A stretch of DNA of 64,000 nt from NCBI RefSeq assembly GCF_002240565.1, contig NZ_MZMO01000001.1, positions 682,001 through 746,000 of the forward strand, given 5' to 3'. The stretch comes from Clavibacter michiganensis subsp. insidiosus. GTDB taxonomy: Bacteria; Actinomycetota; Actinomycetes; Actinomycetales; Microbacteriaceae. The position numbers and the translations under genes are program-made. A model generated the notes under the pieces. It saw nothing but the letters and a program-made list of their open reading frames with translations, was not told the DNA's origin and made no database searches. Below, piece by piece: positions 10,067-22,855 of the stretch. The stretch's first letter is position 1. The number at the start of each line of letters is the position of its first letter.

Positions 10067-10210
10067 TACCCCGTGGCAGGGTATCGCGCTCCGGCTCCGG
10101 CGGCGCGTGATCGGGTGGGGATCCCGCCAGGACGGGCTTCTGAGGGCCGAGGCAACTGTTACACGGCGGTAACACCCGGCCGTTCTCAGGGCGAATACCC
10201 GGGGTATGTT
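10067..10210 (+). promoter_or_regulatory. Promoter region of second subtilase with three inverted repeats
   Basis: The 315-base gap 9960-10274 holds the terminator above and then three short perfect palindromes: TACCC-N7-GGGTA (10067-10083), GTTAC-N6-GTAAC (10158-10173) and ATACCC-G-GGGTAT (10195-10207). The last overlaps a -10-like TATGTT (10205-10210). The first and third share the TACCC/GGGTA arms, so one regulator could bind both. The assignment to a transcription factor is open. Confidence 0.4.
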
Positions 10211-10274
10211 GAGGAGTCGCGCGTGTCGCAAGGGGTACGCGCGGGCCACTCATCCCCTCTCGAAGGACGTGTTC

Positions 10275-13877
<3,603 letters not shown>

Positions 13878-13905
13878 TCCGGCTGACGTAGCGATCGACC
13901 GCGCA

Positions 13906-13933
13906 GGGGCGGGTGCCGGGAGGCGCCCGCCCC
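13906..13933. terminator. Terminator between second subtilase and purU
   Basis: A 12-bp stem (GGGGCGGGTGCC, 13906-13917, with 13922-13933) contains one G-T wobble and a 4-base loop. It lies between convergent genes and may serve both. Confidence 0.75.
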
Positions 13934-13985
13934 TCTCGTCGTCCGGGCCCGGCGCGTCGCGGTCGCGCGGGTCCCGGTACGCGCG

Positions 13986-14858
13986 TCAGCGGAAGATGAT
14001 CGTCCGCGCGCCGTCGAGCAGCACGCGGTGCTCCGCGAACCAGCGCACGGCCTGCGTGAGGGTGCGCGACTCCTCGTCCTGCCCGATCGCCATGAGCTCG
14101 CGCGCGCTGCGCGAGTGGTCGACCCGCACGACGTTCTGCTCCACGATCGGGCCCTCGTCGAGGTCGCTCGTGACGAAGTGGGCGGTCGCGCCGATGAGCT
14201 TCACGCCGCGTGCGTGCGCCTGCTTGTAGGGGTTCGCGCCCTTGAAGCCGGGCAGGAAGGAGTGGTGGATGTTGATGATCCGGCCGCTGAGGCGCGCGCA
14301 CAGCTCGGGGGAGAGGATCTGCATGTAGCGCGCGAGCACCACCAGCTCGATGTCGTGCTCCTCGACCGCGCGGATCACGCGGTCCTCGAACGCCCGCTTC
14401 GACGCGTCGTCGGTGACGGGCACGTGCTCGAAGGGCACGCCGTAGAAGCCCGCGAGGTCGGCCAGCCTCCCGTGGTTGCTGAGCACCAGCGGGATCTCGA
14501 CGGGCAGCTGGCCCGCGCGCTGCCGGAAGAGCAGGTCGTTCACGCAGTGCTCGGCGGTGGATCCCAGCACGAGCGTGCGCAGCGGCCGGCCCACCTCGTC
14601 GAGGTGCCACGTGGCGTCGTAGCGCTCGACCACGGCGGCGAGCGCGTCGGCCAGCCGGTCGTCGTCGGCCGCGCTCTGGATCTGCAGCCGCATGAAGAAC
14701 CGGCCCGTGTCGGCGCTCGAGAACTGCTGCGACTCGGTGATGTCGCCGCCGGCCTCGACGATCGCGCCCGCGATGGCGTGCACGATGCCCGGGCGGTCGT
14801 CGCAGGAGAAGACGAGGACGCGGTGCGGCGGACGCGCGGGGGTGGCCTGGTCGGTCAT
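13986..14858 (-). CDS. purU: Formyltetrahydrofolate deformylase
   Basis: PurU hydrolyses 10-formyl-THF to formate and THF, balancing the one-carbon pool. The 290-residue protein has an N-terminal ACT domain (about 10-90, SCDDRPGIVHAIAG) and a formyltransferase fold (about 95-290). The catalytic region shows INIHHSFLPGFKG (Asn and His) and the Asp in SDLDEGPI. The length matches the family. A -10-like TAGCCT reads toward it just before the ATG, so its leader may be very short. GlyA and FolD of the same pathway lie 11 kb away behind a ZTP riboswitch. Confidence 0.95.
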   Translation of the reverse strand: MTDQATPARPPHRVLVFSCDDRPGIVHAIAGAIVEAGGDITESQQFSSADTGRFFMRLQIQSAADDDRLADALAAVVERYDATWHLDEVGRPLRTLVLGSTAEHCVNDLLFRQRAGQLPVEIPLVLSNHGRLADLAGFYGVPFEHVPVTDDASKRAFEDRVIRAVEEHDIELVVLARYMQILSPELCARLSGRIINIHHSFLPGFKGANPYKQAHARGVKLIGATAHFVTSDLDEGPIVEQNVVRVDHSRSARELMAIGQDEESRTLTQAVRWFAEHRVLLDGARTIIFR

Positions 14859-14936
14859 CCCTCTAGGCTATCGACTGGCTGCGCGGGTCCCGCCGGCCCC
14901 GGGAGCACTCCCGCCGTCGACGTCCTGTGGGTCTCC

Positions 14937-16235
14937 ATGACGAACACCTCCCCCATATTCCTGCCCGACCTCGAGCGCGCCGAGCGCTCGGGCCGCCGCC
15001 CGCGGCCCGGTGCCGACCCGTCGTTCCGCTTCCCCTGGGTCGGCATCCTCACGCTCGCCGCGTGCGTGTTCCTCAGCGTCACGAGCGAGATGCTGCCCAC
15101 GGGCCTCCTCAGCGAGATGAGCGGCGACCTCGGCGTGGAGGAGTCGCGCGTCGGCCTCCTCGTCTCGGTCTTCGCGGTCGCGGTGGTCGTCTCGAGCGCG
15201 CCGCTCGCGGCCCTCACCCGTCGGGTCCCGCGGCACGCGCTGCTGCTCGCGGTGCTGGCCGTCTTCGCGACGAGCAACCTCCTCACGGCGATCGCGCCCA
15301 CCTTCGAGCTCGTCACCGCGACGCGCGTGCTCGGCGGCCTGGCGCACGGCCTGTTCTGGGCGGTCGTCGGCGCGTACTCCGCGCACCTCGTGCCGCCCGC
15401 GCTCATCGGCCGGGCGGTCGCGCTCACGGTCGGCGGCGGCAGCCTCGCGTTCGTGCTCGGCGTGCCGCTCGGCACCGCGGCCGGGCAGACGTTCGGCTGG
15501 CGGGCGGCGTTCGCGGGGATCGGCGTGCTCACGCTCCTGGGGATCCTGCTCGTGTGGCGGTTCCTGCCCGCGGTCGGGCGGCCCGAGCGGGAGGCGCCCG
15601 TCGGCGTGCCCGCGGGCGGTCGCGTCGGCCTGCGGCAGCGCATGGCCGGGCAGGGCCTCGGCGGCGTGCTGCTCGTGTGCCTCACGGCGATGGTCATCAT
15701 GATCGGCCACTACGGCCTGTACACGTACGTCGACCCGTTCGTCGCGCGCGTGATGCGGATCCCCGAGCAGCAGCTCAGCGCCATGCTCTTCGGCTACGGG
15801 ATCGCCGGCGGGGTCGGGCTCCTCGTCGCGGGCACCGTGTTCGCGAGCCGCCCGCAGCTGGGGGTGCTCGCGGGGCTCGCGGCGGCGGCGGGCGTCAGCG
15901 CGCTCGCGTTCGTGCCCGGCCTCTGGGCCGTCGCGATCCCCGCCTTCCTCCTCTGGGGCCTGGCGTTCGGCGCGATCCCGACCCTGCTCCAGACGCGCAT
16001 GCTGCACGCCGCGCACCCGTCGTTCCGCGACACGGCCAGCTCGTTCTACACGACCGCCTTCAACGTGGGCATCGGCGGGGGCGCGCTCGTGGGCGGAGCG
16101 CTGCTCGACGGGTTCGGCATCGCTGCCCTGCCGGGGGCGTTCCTCGCGGTCATGGCGGTGTCGGTCGTGCTCGTCGTGGGATCCGCGGGCCGCGCCGCCC
16201 GGGGTCGCGCGGCCGCGGCGCGCTCCGCCGGCTGA
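14937..16235 (+). CDS. MFS transporter, DHA1/sugar-efflux-like
   Basis: This 432-residue protein has twelve predicted membrane helices from about residue 30. The SEMLPTGLL sequence in the first helix is typical of DHA1-type drug and sugar efflux pumps of the AraJ/SotB group. The loop between helices 2 and 3 carries a Arg-rich RRVPRH segment, and helix 5 carries GVPLGTAAGQ, a usual antiporter-type motif. A charged linker (about 210-225) separates the two six-helix halves. ATG at 14937 has no strong ribosome binding site. It is transcribed divergently from purU. The substrate is unknown. Confidence 0.88.
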   Translation: MTNTSPIFLPDLERAERSGRRPRPGADPSFRFPWVGILTLAACVFLSVTSEMLPTGLLSEMSGDLGVEESRVGLLVSVFAVAVVVSSAPLAALTRRVPRHALLLAVLAVFATSNLLTAIAPTFELVTATRVLGGLAHGLFWAVVGAYSAHLVPPALIGRAVALTVGGGSLAFVLGVPLGTAAGQTFGWRAAFAGIGVLTLLGILLVWRFLPAVGRPEREAPVGVPAGGRVGLRQRMAGQGLGGVLLVCLTAMVIMIGHYGLYTYVDPFVARVMRIPEQQLSAMLFGYGIAGGVGLLVAGTVFASRPQLGVLAGLAAAAGVSALAFVPGLWAVAIPAFLLWGLAFGAIPTLLQTRMLHAAHPSFRDTASSFYTTAFNVGIGGGALVGGALLDGFGIAALPGAFLAVMAVSVVLVVGSAGRAARGRAAAARSAG

Positions 16236-16299
16236 GGCCCGCGCGGCCGGTGTCCCCGGTCGCACCGGGGGCCCTTCGCCCTGCGGGAGGATGGGGGCC

Positions 16300-17220
16300 G
16301 TGACCACGACCCCCGCGCCCCTCGGCCTCCTCCTCGACGTCGACGGCCCCATCGCCAGCCCGATCACCCGCACCCTCGCGATCCCGAGCATCGCCGCAGA
16401 CCTCGTGGAGCTCGCGGACGCCGGCGTCCCCGTCGTCTTCAACACCGGACGCTCGGACGCCTTCATCCGGGACCAGGTCGTCGGCCCGCTGCTCGACGCG
16501 GGTCTCCCGGCGGGCGCGCGCGTGCACGCGGTGTGCGAGAAGGGCGCCTCCTGGTTCTCCATCACGCCCGACGGCGCGGGGGAGGTGCACGTCGACCGGT
16601 CGCTCGCGCTGCCCGAGGCGTACATGCGCGACATGGAGCGGCTCGTGGCCGAGCGCTTCGCCGACTGGATGTTCTTCGACACCACCAAGCACGCCATGGT
16701 CTCGCTCGAGCAGCTCACAAGCGTGTCCTCCGCCGACTACCTCCGGGTGCAGCCCGACCTCGACGCGCGCGCGGTCGAGATGCTCACCCTGCACGGGCTC
16801 GGCTCGGTGCTCGAGGGCGTGGAGGTGCCCGACGCGGAGGGCGAGGTGCAGGTGCGCGTGGATCCCACGATCATCTCGACGGACGTCGAGTCGATCCGCC
16901 TCGGCAAGGACCTGGGCGCCGCGCGCGCCCTGGAGCTGCTCGCCGACAGCGGGCCGCTCCCGCTGCGCTGGCGCACGGTCGGCGACTCCCGCACCGACTA
17001 CGCGATGGCGACGTGGCTGCACGAGAACGGCCACGAGGTCGCGCACGTCGACGTGCGGCCGACCGACGGGATCCCCGCGACGCCGTACCCGGTGCTCACG
17101 GCCGGCGACCTCATCCACGACGAGGCGGGCGCCGCGCTCCTGGCTCAGTGGGTGCGCATCGTGCGCGGCGAGGCGGAGGACGACTCCGCGTTCCTGGCGC
17201 CGGGGCGCTCCGCGAGCTGA
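16300..17220 (+). CDS. HAD-superfamily hydrolase
   Basis: A cytoplasmic phosphatase-like protein of 306 residues. HAD motif I is LLLDVDGPI at the N-terminus, with both Asp residues; motif II is NTGRSD (Thr/Gly-Arg); motif IV is VGDSRTDYAM near residue 235. The large insert between motifs II and IV suggests a Cof-like C2 cap. GTG at 16300 is chosen, nine bases after GGGAGG; an ATG at 16291 would add three residues and overlaps that ribosome binding site. A terminator follows immediately. The substrate is not predictable. Confidence 0.85.
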   Translation: MTTTPAPLGLLLDVDGPIASPITRTLAIPSIAADLVELADAGVPVVFNTGRSDAFIRDQVVGPLLDAGLPAGARVHAVCEKGASWFSITPDGAGEVHVDRSLALPEAYMRDMERLVAERFADWMFFDTTKHAMVSLEQLTSVSSADYLRVQPDLDARAVEMLTLHGLGSVLEGVEVPDAEGEVQVRVDPTIISTDVESIRLGKDLGAARALELLADSGPLPLRWRTVGDSRTDYAMATWLHENGHEVAHVDVRPTDGIPATPYPVLTAGDLIHDEAGAALLAQWVRIVRGEAEDDSAFLAPGRSAS

Positions 17221-17273
17221 TCCGCGCTCCGCTGATCCGCGCGCGGCCGCCCGCCGCGCGCGCCGCGGACCCG

Positions 17274-17301
17274 AGGGCCCGTCCGCATCCGGACGGGCCC
17301 T
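17274..17301 (+). terminator. Intrinsic terminator of HAD gene
   Basis: A perfect 11-bp stem (AGGGCCCGTCC, 17274-17284, complement 17291-17301) with a 6-base loop is followed by TTCC. Confidence 0.8.
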
Positions 17302-17321
17302 TCCGCGTGTGCGCGAACGGA

Positions 17322-17339
17322 TGTTAGCCTCGGCTAACA
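17322..17339. promoter_or_regulatory. MntR/DtxR-type operator upstream of mntH
   Basis: A perfect palindrome TGTTAGCC-TC-GGCTAACA lies 19 bases before the mntH start. The core TTAGCC...GGCTAA resembles the DtxR-family consensus, which contains GTTAGCCTAAC. A DtxR/MntR regulator gene lies directly downstream of mntH, so manganese-dependent repression of mntH is a well supported inference. Confidence 0.85.
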
Positions 17340-17358
17340 CTTCGACGGAGAGGCCGCC

Positions 17359-18609
17359 ATGACCCGCACCGCCCCCGAGCGCCCGCGCGCGCGTCGGCCC
17401 GTCTCGGGCCCGCGGCTCGTGCTCCTGCTCGGCCCGGCGTTCGTCGCGGCCATCGCGTACGTGGATCCCGGCAACGTCGCCGCCAACCTCACCGCCGGTG
17501 CGCGCTACGGCTACCTGCTCGTGTGGGTGCTCGTGGCCGCGAACCTCATCGCCGTGCTCGTGCAGTACCAGTCGGCGAAGCTCGGGCTCGTCACCGGGCG
17601 CAGCCTGCCGGAGCTGCTCGGCCAGCGGCTCCCGACCACGCGGCGCCGCGCATTCTGGGTGCAGGCCGAGCTCATCGCCGCGGCCACCGACCTCGCGGAG
17701 GTCATCGGCGGGGCGATCGCGCTGCACCTGCTGTTCGGGATCCCGCTCGTCGCCGGCGGCGTGATCGTCGGCCTCGTTTCGATCGGCCTCCTCGCCGTGC
17801 AGTCGCGCCACGGGCAGCGGCCGTTCGAGCTGGTGATCGGCGCGCTCCTCCTCGTGATCACCATCGGCTTCCTCACGGGCCTCGTCGTGAGCCCGCTGTC
17901 GGGATCCGGCATCGCGGGCGGCCTCGTGCCGCGCTTCGACGGGCCGGACAGCGTGCTGCTCGCCGCGAGCATGCTCGGCGCGACCGTCATGCCGCACGCC
18001 GTGTACCTGCACTCGTCGCTGAGCCGCGACCGGCACGGCGTGCAGACCGACGACGGCGTGCTCCGCCGGCTGCTCCGCGCGACGCGCTGGGACGTGATCA
18101 CCGCGCTCGCCGTGGCCGGCGCCGTCAACATCTCCATGCTCCTCATCGCGGCGGCGAGCCTCGGCGGCGTGCCCGGAACCGACTCGATCGAGGGCGCGCA
18201 CGCGGCCATCACGGCGTCGCTCGGGCCGGTCGTCGGCGTGGTCTTCGCGGTCGGGCTGCTCGCGTCGGGGCTCGCGTCGACGTCGGTCGGCGCCTACGCG
18301 GGCGCGGCGATCATGGGCGGCCTGCTGCACGTGAAGGTGCCGCTGCTCGCGCGGCGCGTGGTGACGCTCATCCCTGCGCTCGCGATCCTCGCGATCGGCG
18401 TGGACCCGACGACCGCGCTGGTGGTCAGCCAGGTCGTGCTGAGCCTCGGGATCCCGTTCGCGCTCGTCCCGCTCATCCGCCTGACGGGCGACCGCCGCGT
18501 GATGGGCGCGCACGTCGACCGGCCGCTCACGCGCATCGCGGCGTGGGTCGCGGTGTCGCTCGTGGTGGTGCTCAACGTCGCGCTCGTGGTGCTGACCTTC
18601 ACGGGCTGA
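17359..18609 (+). CDS. mntH: Nramp-family manganese transporter
   Basis: This is a proton-coupled divalent metal importer in the cytoplasmic membrane (416 residues, about 11 helices). Helix 1 contains the metal-binding DPGN motif (AYVDPGNVAANL), and helix 6 contains MPHAVYLHS (MPH motif), both Nramp hallmarks. ATG at 17359 follows GGAGAGG. A DtxR-type palindrome is immediately upstream (17322-17339), and the convergent neighbour encodes the matching metalloregulator, so Mn(II) is the likely main substrate; Fe(II) cannot be excluded. Confidence 0.95.
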   Translation: MTRTAPERPRARRPVSGPRLVLLLGPAFVAAIAYVDPGNVAANLTAGARYGYLLVWVLVAANLIAVLVQYQSAKLGLVTGRSLPELLGQRLPTTRRRAFWVQAELIAAATDLAEVIGGAIALHLLFGIPLVAGGVIVGLVSIGLLAVQSRHGQRPFELVIGALLLVITIGFLTGLVVSPLSGSGIAGGLVPRFDGPDSVLLAASMLGATVMPHAVYLHSSLSRDRHGVQTDDGVLRRLLRATRWDVITALAVAGAVNISMLLIAAASLGGVPGTDSIEGAHAAITASLGPVVGVVFAVGLLASGLASTSVGAYAGAAIMGGLLHVKVPLLARRVVTLIPALAILAIGVDPTTALVVSQVVLSLGIPFALVPLIRLTGDRRVMGAHVDRPLTRIAAWVAVSLVVVLNVALVVLTFTG

Positions 18610-18634
18610 GCCGGGCGTCGGCCTTGGCGCGCGC

Positions 18635-19318
18635 TCAGCCGGCGTCGGAGACCCACACCGCGGACGCCGCGGCGGCCGTGAGCGGGCGGCGCGCGGATCC
18701 GTCGACCGTCACGACCACGGCGGACGGGTCGTGCGGGTCGGCCGACGCGCCCGCGCGCACGAGCGTCGCGTCGAGCCCGATGCCGTGCTCGGCGAGCTCG
18801 CGCAGCAGGCGCGGGTCCTCGTCGGAGATGCGGCGCACGCGCATGGGCCGGTCGGCGGCGGCCTCCGCGAGCCGGGTCGCGTCCGGCAGGTGCGGCTCCC
18901 CGTCGGCCGAGGGGATGGGGTCGCCGTGCGGATCCCGGGACGGGTGCCCGAGGTGCGCGTCGATGCGCGTCACGAAGTCGTCGGAGACCGCGTGCTCGAG
19001 CACCTCGGCCTCGTCGTGCACCTCGTCCCAGCCGTAGCCGAGCACCTCCACGAGGAACGTCTCGAGCAGCCGGTGGCGGCGCACCATCTGGATCGCGTGG
19101 CGGCGCCCGTCGTCGGTGAGCTCGATGCTGCCGTACGGCCGGTGCTCCACGAGGCCCTGCGCGGTGAGGCGGCGGATCCCGTCGGACGCGGTGGCGGGCC
19201 GGATCCCGAGCCGCTCGGCCAGGCGGCTGACGGTCATGGGCTGGTCGGTCCACTCGGTGGCGGTCCAGATGAGCTTGAGGTAGTCCTGCGCGGCGCTGGA
19301 GAGCTCGTCGACGGACAT
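18635..19318 (-). CDS. mntR: DtxR/MntR-family metal-dependent repressor
   Basis: The 227-residue regulator has an N-terminal winged helix (about 5-65: QDYLKLIWTA, VSRLAERLGIRPATASDGIRRL), a metal-binding dimerisation domain (about 65-145, with HRLLETFLVEVLGY and the HDEAEVLEHAVSD ligand helix) and a C-terminal SH3-like FeoA domain (about 160-227). This is the three-domain DtxR layout. ATG at 19318 is clear. It ends 25 bases from the convergent mntH stop, and mntH carries a matching palindrome, so it most likely senses Mn(II). The symbol rests on this context. Confidence 0.9.
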   Translation of the reverse strand: MSVDELSSAAQDYLKLIWTATEWTDQPMTVSRLAERLGIRPATASDGIRRLTAQGLVEHRPYGSIELTDDGRRHAIQMVRRHRLLETFLVEVLGYGWDEVHDEAEVLEHAVSDDFVTRIDAHLGHPSRDPHGDPIPSADGEPHLPDATRLAEAAADRPMRVRRISDEDPRLLRELAEHGIGLDATLVRAGASADPHDPSAVVVTVDGSARRPLTAAAASAVWVSDAG

Positions 19319-19426
19319 GCGCCCATGGTACCGAGCAGCCCTTCCCGGTACCCGGCCGCCCGAGCGGTGCAAGCTGGAGCGGACCGCGGGCAGGGACGCC
19401 CGCGGCGGATCCGATGGAGGAACCAC

Positions 19427-20458
19427 ATGCACTACCGGAATCTCGGGAACAGCGGCGCGGTCGTCTCGACCTACGCGCTCGGCACCATGACCTTCGGCGC
19501 GGAGGCGGACGAGGAGACCTCGGGGCGCATCCTCGCGGCGTACGTCGAGGGCGGCGGCACGTTCATCGACACGGCGGACGTCTACACGTCGGGCGTCTCG
19601 GAGGAGATCGTCGGCCGCTGGCTCGCGGCCCACCCGACCGAGGCCGACCAGCTCGTCGTCGCCACGAAGGGCCGCTTCCCGATGGGGGAGGGGAACAACG
19701 ACGTCGGCACCTCGCGCCGCCACCTCGCCCACGCGCTCGACGACTCGCTCCGCCGCCTCGGCGTGGACACGATCGACCTGTACCAGATGCACGCCTGGGA
19801 CGCCGTGACCCCGCTCGAGGAGACCCTGCGCTTCCTCGACGACGCCGTGCGCGCCGGCAAGATCTCGTACTACGGCTTCTCCAACTACCTCGGCTGGCAG
19901 CTGACGAAGGCGGTCGGGCTCGCGAAGGCGCTCGGGTACACGCCGCCCGTGACGCTGCAGCCGCAGTACTCGCTGCTCGTGCGCGAGATCGAGTCGGAGA
20001 TCGTGCCCGCGTCGCTCGACGCCGGCATCGGGCTCCTGCCGTGGTCGCCGCTCGCGGGCGGCTGGCTCACCGGCAAGTACCGCCGCGACGAGACGCCCAC
20101 CGGCGCCACCCGCCTCGGCGAGGACCCGGAGCGCGGCATGGAGGCGTTCACGCCGCGGAACGGCCAGGAGCGCACGTGGGCGATCCTCGACGAGGTGCGC
20201 CGGATCGCCGACGCGCACGGATCCAGCTCGGCGCGGGTCTCGCTCGCGTGGCTCGAGGCGCAGCCGGCGGTGACCAGCGTGATCCTCGGCGCCCGCACCG
20301 TGGAGCAGCTCGAGGACAACATGGCCTCCGCCGACCTCGAGCTCACGGCCGACGAGATCGCGTCGCTCAGCGCGGTGAGCGCGCCCGTGGTGTCCGACTA
20401 CCCGTACGGCCCGGCCGGCGTGCAGCAGCGCCACCGCGCGATCGACGTGCGCGGCTGA
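19427..20458 (+). CDS. Aldo/keto reductase
   Basis: An NADPH-dependent oxidoreductase of 343 residues with the AKR TIM barrel. The catalytic tetrad is visible: Asp and Tyr in DTADVYTSG (around residues 47-55), Lys in ATKGRF and His in LYQMHAWD. The C-terminal cofactor region has SVILGART. It is closest in pattern to the Kv-beta/YajO-like AKRs, but the natural substrate is unknown. GGAGG (19416-19420) precedes ATG at 19427. Its last 92 bases overlap the end of the convergent MFS gene. Confidence 0.92.
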   Translation: MHYRNLGNSGAVVSTYALGTMTFGAEADEETSGRILAAYVEGGGTFIDTADVYTSGVSEEIVGRWLAAHPTEADQLVVATKGRFPMGEGNNDVGTSRRHLAHALDDSLRRLGVDTIDLYQMHAWDAVTPLEETLRFLDDAVRAGKISYYGFSNYLGWQLTKAVGLAKALGYTPPVTLQPQYSLLVREIESEIVPASLDAGIGLLPWSPLAGGWLTGKYRRDETPTGATRLGEDPERGMEAFTPRNGQERTWAILDEVRRIADAHGSSSARVSLAWLEAQPAVTSVILGARTVEQLEDNMASADLELTADEIASLSAVSAPVVSDYPYGPAGVQQRHRAIDVRG

Positions 20459-21833
20459 GCCCGCCGCCGGCCGTCCCCTCGTCCGCCCCGGCGACGCGGG
20501 GACGGCCGGCCCCCGGCGCCCGGGGCGTGATCCGCACGCGCAGCACGCGCCGGCGCACCACGACCTCGAGGGTCAGCTGCCCGCGGCGGGCGAGGACCAC
20601 GGCGACGACCGCGGCGGCCAGCGCCGGCATCCCGCCGGACACGACCATGCCGGCGTGCACGCCCCACGCCTCGACGATCCCGCCCATGAGCGGCCCGCCG
20701 ATCGCCTGGCCGCCGAGCAGCACGAGCACGTAGACGCTCATCACGCGCCCGCGGATGGCCACGTTGCTGGAGAGCTGCACGAGCGAGTTCGCCGCGGTCT
20801 GGAACAGCAGCGACGCCATGCCCACCGTCACGAGCAGCACCGCGAACGGCGCGATGCCCGGCATGAGCCCCGCGGCGGCCTGCAGCAGCCCGGTGATCCC
20901 GACGCCCACCACGATGGCGCGCAGCCGCACGGTCGCGCGGCGGGTCGAGAGCAGCGCGCCCGTGAGCGCGCCGATCGCCACCATCGAGTTGAAGAACCCG
21001 TAGCCGCCCGCGCCCACGTCGTAGACCTGGCTCGCGAACGCCGCGAGCAGCACGGGCATCGTGAGCCCGAAGACGCTGAACACCGCCACGAGCACGACGG
21101 GCCACAGGATCGTCGGCTTGGAGCGCGCGTACCGGAGGCCCTCCGCGAGCTGGCCGCGGCGGCGCGGGGCGGGCGGGATGCGGATCAGGTCGCGGGTCTT
21201 CAGGCTCCACAGCGTGAGCACCACGACGACGCACGCGAGGGCGTTGATCGCGAACGACCAGCCGGCGCCGACCGCGAGCAGCAGGATGCCGCTGAGCGCG
21301 GGGCCCACCATGCCGCCGAGCTGGAACACCGACGAGTTGACGCTGATGGCGTTCCTGAGGTGCTTCTGCCCGACGATCTCCGTCACGAACACCTGCCGGG
21401 CCGGGTTGTCGATCACCGTCACGAGCCCGGTCGCGAACGCGATGGCGAAGATGTGCCACGCCTCCACGGCGCCCGACAGCGTGAGCACGGCGAGCAGCGC
21501 GCTGAGGAGCGCGTAGGTGCCCTGCGTGATCATCATCAGCATCCGCTTCGAGCACCGGTCGACGATGACGCCGCCGAGCAGGCCGAAGAGCAGCATCGGC
21601 GCGAACTGCATCGCGACCGTGATCCCGACCGCGGTGACGCTGCCGGTGAGCTCGAGCACGAGCCAGTCCTGGGCGATGCGCTGCATCCAGCCCGAGGTCA
21701 TGGCGATGACGTTGGAGGCCGTGAACCGACGGAAGTTCGGCACGCTCAGGGCGATGAGCGTGTGGCGCCACGGCGGGCGCTGGGTCTGGATCGGGAGCGG
21801 GGCGGTCGGGGGGAAGGCGTTCGGCGGGGTCAC
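20367..21833 (-). CDS. MFS transporter, enterobactin-exporter-like (MFS_3)
   Basis: This 488-residue protein has twelve membrane helices; helix 4-5 contains DNPARQVFVTEIVG, a sequence characteristic of the MFS_3/EntS-like exporters. The first start in frame is GTG at 21833. The family normally ends soon after helix 12, near residue 430; here the frame continues about 55 further Arg/Gly/Ala-rich residues and overlaps the convergent aldo/keto reductase by 92 bases. That tail looks like an antisense shadow of the reductase and may be non-functional. Divergent from the LysR regulator, which is its likely controller. Confidence 0.88.
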   Translation of the reverse strand: MTPPNAFPPTAPLPIQTQRPPWRHTLIALSVPNFRRFTASNVIAMTSGWMQRIAQDWLVLELTGSVTAVGITVAMQFAPMLLFGLLGGVIVDRCSKRMLMMITQGTYALLSALLAVLTLSGAVEAWHIFAIAFATGLVTVIDNPARQVFVTEIVGQKHLRNAISVNSSVFQLGGMVGPALSGILLLAVGAGWSFAINALACVVVVLTLWSLKTRDLIRIPPAPRRRGQLAEGLRYARSKPTILWPVVLVAVFSVFGLTMPVLLAAFASQVYDVGAGGYGFFNSMVAIGALTGALLSTRRATVRLRAIVVGVGITGLLQAAAGLMPGIAPFAVLLVTVGMASLLFQTAANSLVQLSSNVAIRGRVMSVYVLVLLGGQAIGGPLMGGIVEAWGVHAGMVVSGGMPALAAAVVAVVLARRGQLTLEVVVRRRVLRVRITPRAPGAGRPRVAGADEGTAGGGLSRARRSRGGAAARRPGRTGSRTPRARSPR

Positions 21834-21948
21834 GGTGTTCCTGCGGTGGCGGTCGCGTATGGGTGGCGTCGGTTCTGCATGGATGGGCTCGGCGTCGAGC
21901 CGCGACCGACGCTACCCGCGGGCTTCCCATTCGGATCCCGTTTCGACA

Positions 21949-21963
21949 TGATGAGTGGCATCA
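21949..21963. promoter_or_regulatory. Candidate LysR-type operator
   Basis: The palindrome TGATG-N5-CATCA lies in the 155-base gap between the divergent MFS and LysR genes, 25 bases before the regulator start. Its position and size suit a LysR autoregulatory site, but the pattern is short. Confidence 0.35.
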
Positions 21964-21988
21964 CATCCTCGAATGGCCGGGAGGCGCC

Positions 21989-22846
21989 GTGCTCGACCCG
22001 ACCCTGCTCGCGACCTTCCTCGCCGTCGCCGACACCCGCAGCTTCACGCAGGCGGCCGCGCGGCTCGGGATCAGCCAGCCGACCGCGAGCCAGCAGGTGC
22101 GCCGGCTCGAGCGCGCGGTCGACCGCACCCTCATCGCGCGCGACACCCGGGCCATGCGCCTCACCGACGCGGGCGACGCGATGGCGGGCTTCGCGCGCAC
22201 GATCCTGGCGGCGCACCGGGCGGCGGAGAGCTACTTCGGTGGATCCGAGGTGAGCGGCCGCCTGCGCTTCGGCACCGCGGACGACCTCGCGATCACGCAG
22301 CTCCCGCGGATCCTCCGCCACTTCCGGCAGCTGCACCCGCAGATCGAGCTGGAGCTCACGGTGACGCAGAGCGGGCCGCTGCACCGGCGGCTGCTGGCGG
22401 GCCAGCTCGACCTGATCCTCACCAAGACCACGGTCGACGAGCAGCCGGGCGCGCGCCTCGTGGGCCGCGACCGCATGGTGTGGGTGGGCCTCGAGCGCAC
22501 GCTCGTGGAGCCCGGCGCGACCGTGCCGCTCATCGCGTACCGCGCCCCGAGCATCAGCAGGCAGATGGCCATGGACGCCCTCGAGCGCGAGGGCCGCACC
22601 TGGCGGATCACGTGCAGCACGCGCGACGTGAACGGCGTGCTCGCGGCCGTGCGCGCGGGCATGGGCGTGGCGGTGCTGCCGCAGGCGCTCATCCCCACCG
22701 ACCTCGTGAAGGTGACCTCGCGGCTCGGCCTGCCCGAGCTCGACGAGGTGGACTACGTGCTGATGGACAACCCCGCCGGACCGCGCGCCTCGATCGAGGC
22801 GCTGACCTCGGCGATCATGTCGCGCGGGGTGACGCGGGCGAGCTGA
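21989..22846 (+). CDS. LysR-family transcriptional regulator
   Basis: A 285-residue DNA-binding regulator. The N-terminal winged helix has [19 protein letters not shown] (about residues 15-33), the standard LysR recognition region; the rest is a periplasmic-binding-protein-like effector domain. GTG at 21989 is chosen because GGGAGG (21979-21984) precedes it by four bases and the HTH then begins at the usual distance from the N-terminus; the open frame to 21863 is not plausible. It is divergent from the MFS exporter, the usual LysR-target arrangement. The effector is unknown. Confidence 0.9.
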   Translation: MLDPTLLATFLAVADTRSFTQAAARLGISQPTASQQVRRLERAVDRTLIARDTRAMRLTDAGDAMAGFARTILAAHRAAESYFGGSEVSGRLRFGTADDLAITQLPRILRHFRQLHPQIELELTVTQSGPLHRRLLAGQLDLILTKTTVDEQPGARLVGRDRMVWVGLERTLVEPGATVPLIAYRAPSISRQMAMDALEREGRTWRITCSTRDVNGVLAAVRAGMGVAVLPQALIPTDLVKVTSRLGLPELDEVDYVLMDNPAGPRASIEALTSAIMSRGVTRAS

Positions 22847-22855
22847 GGGGGCGGG

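Noticed and set aside
6243..10253. A 1336-codon open frame on the minus strand opposite the first subtilase
   Set aside because: It is the antisense shadow of a clear S8 protease in high-GC DNA; composition is Arg/Gly/Ala/Val-rich with no domain and no start signal.
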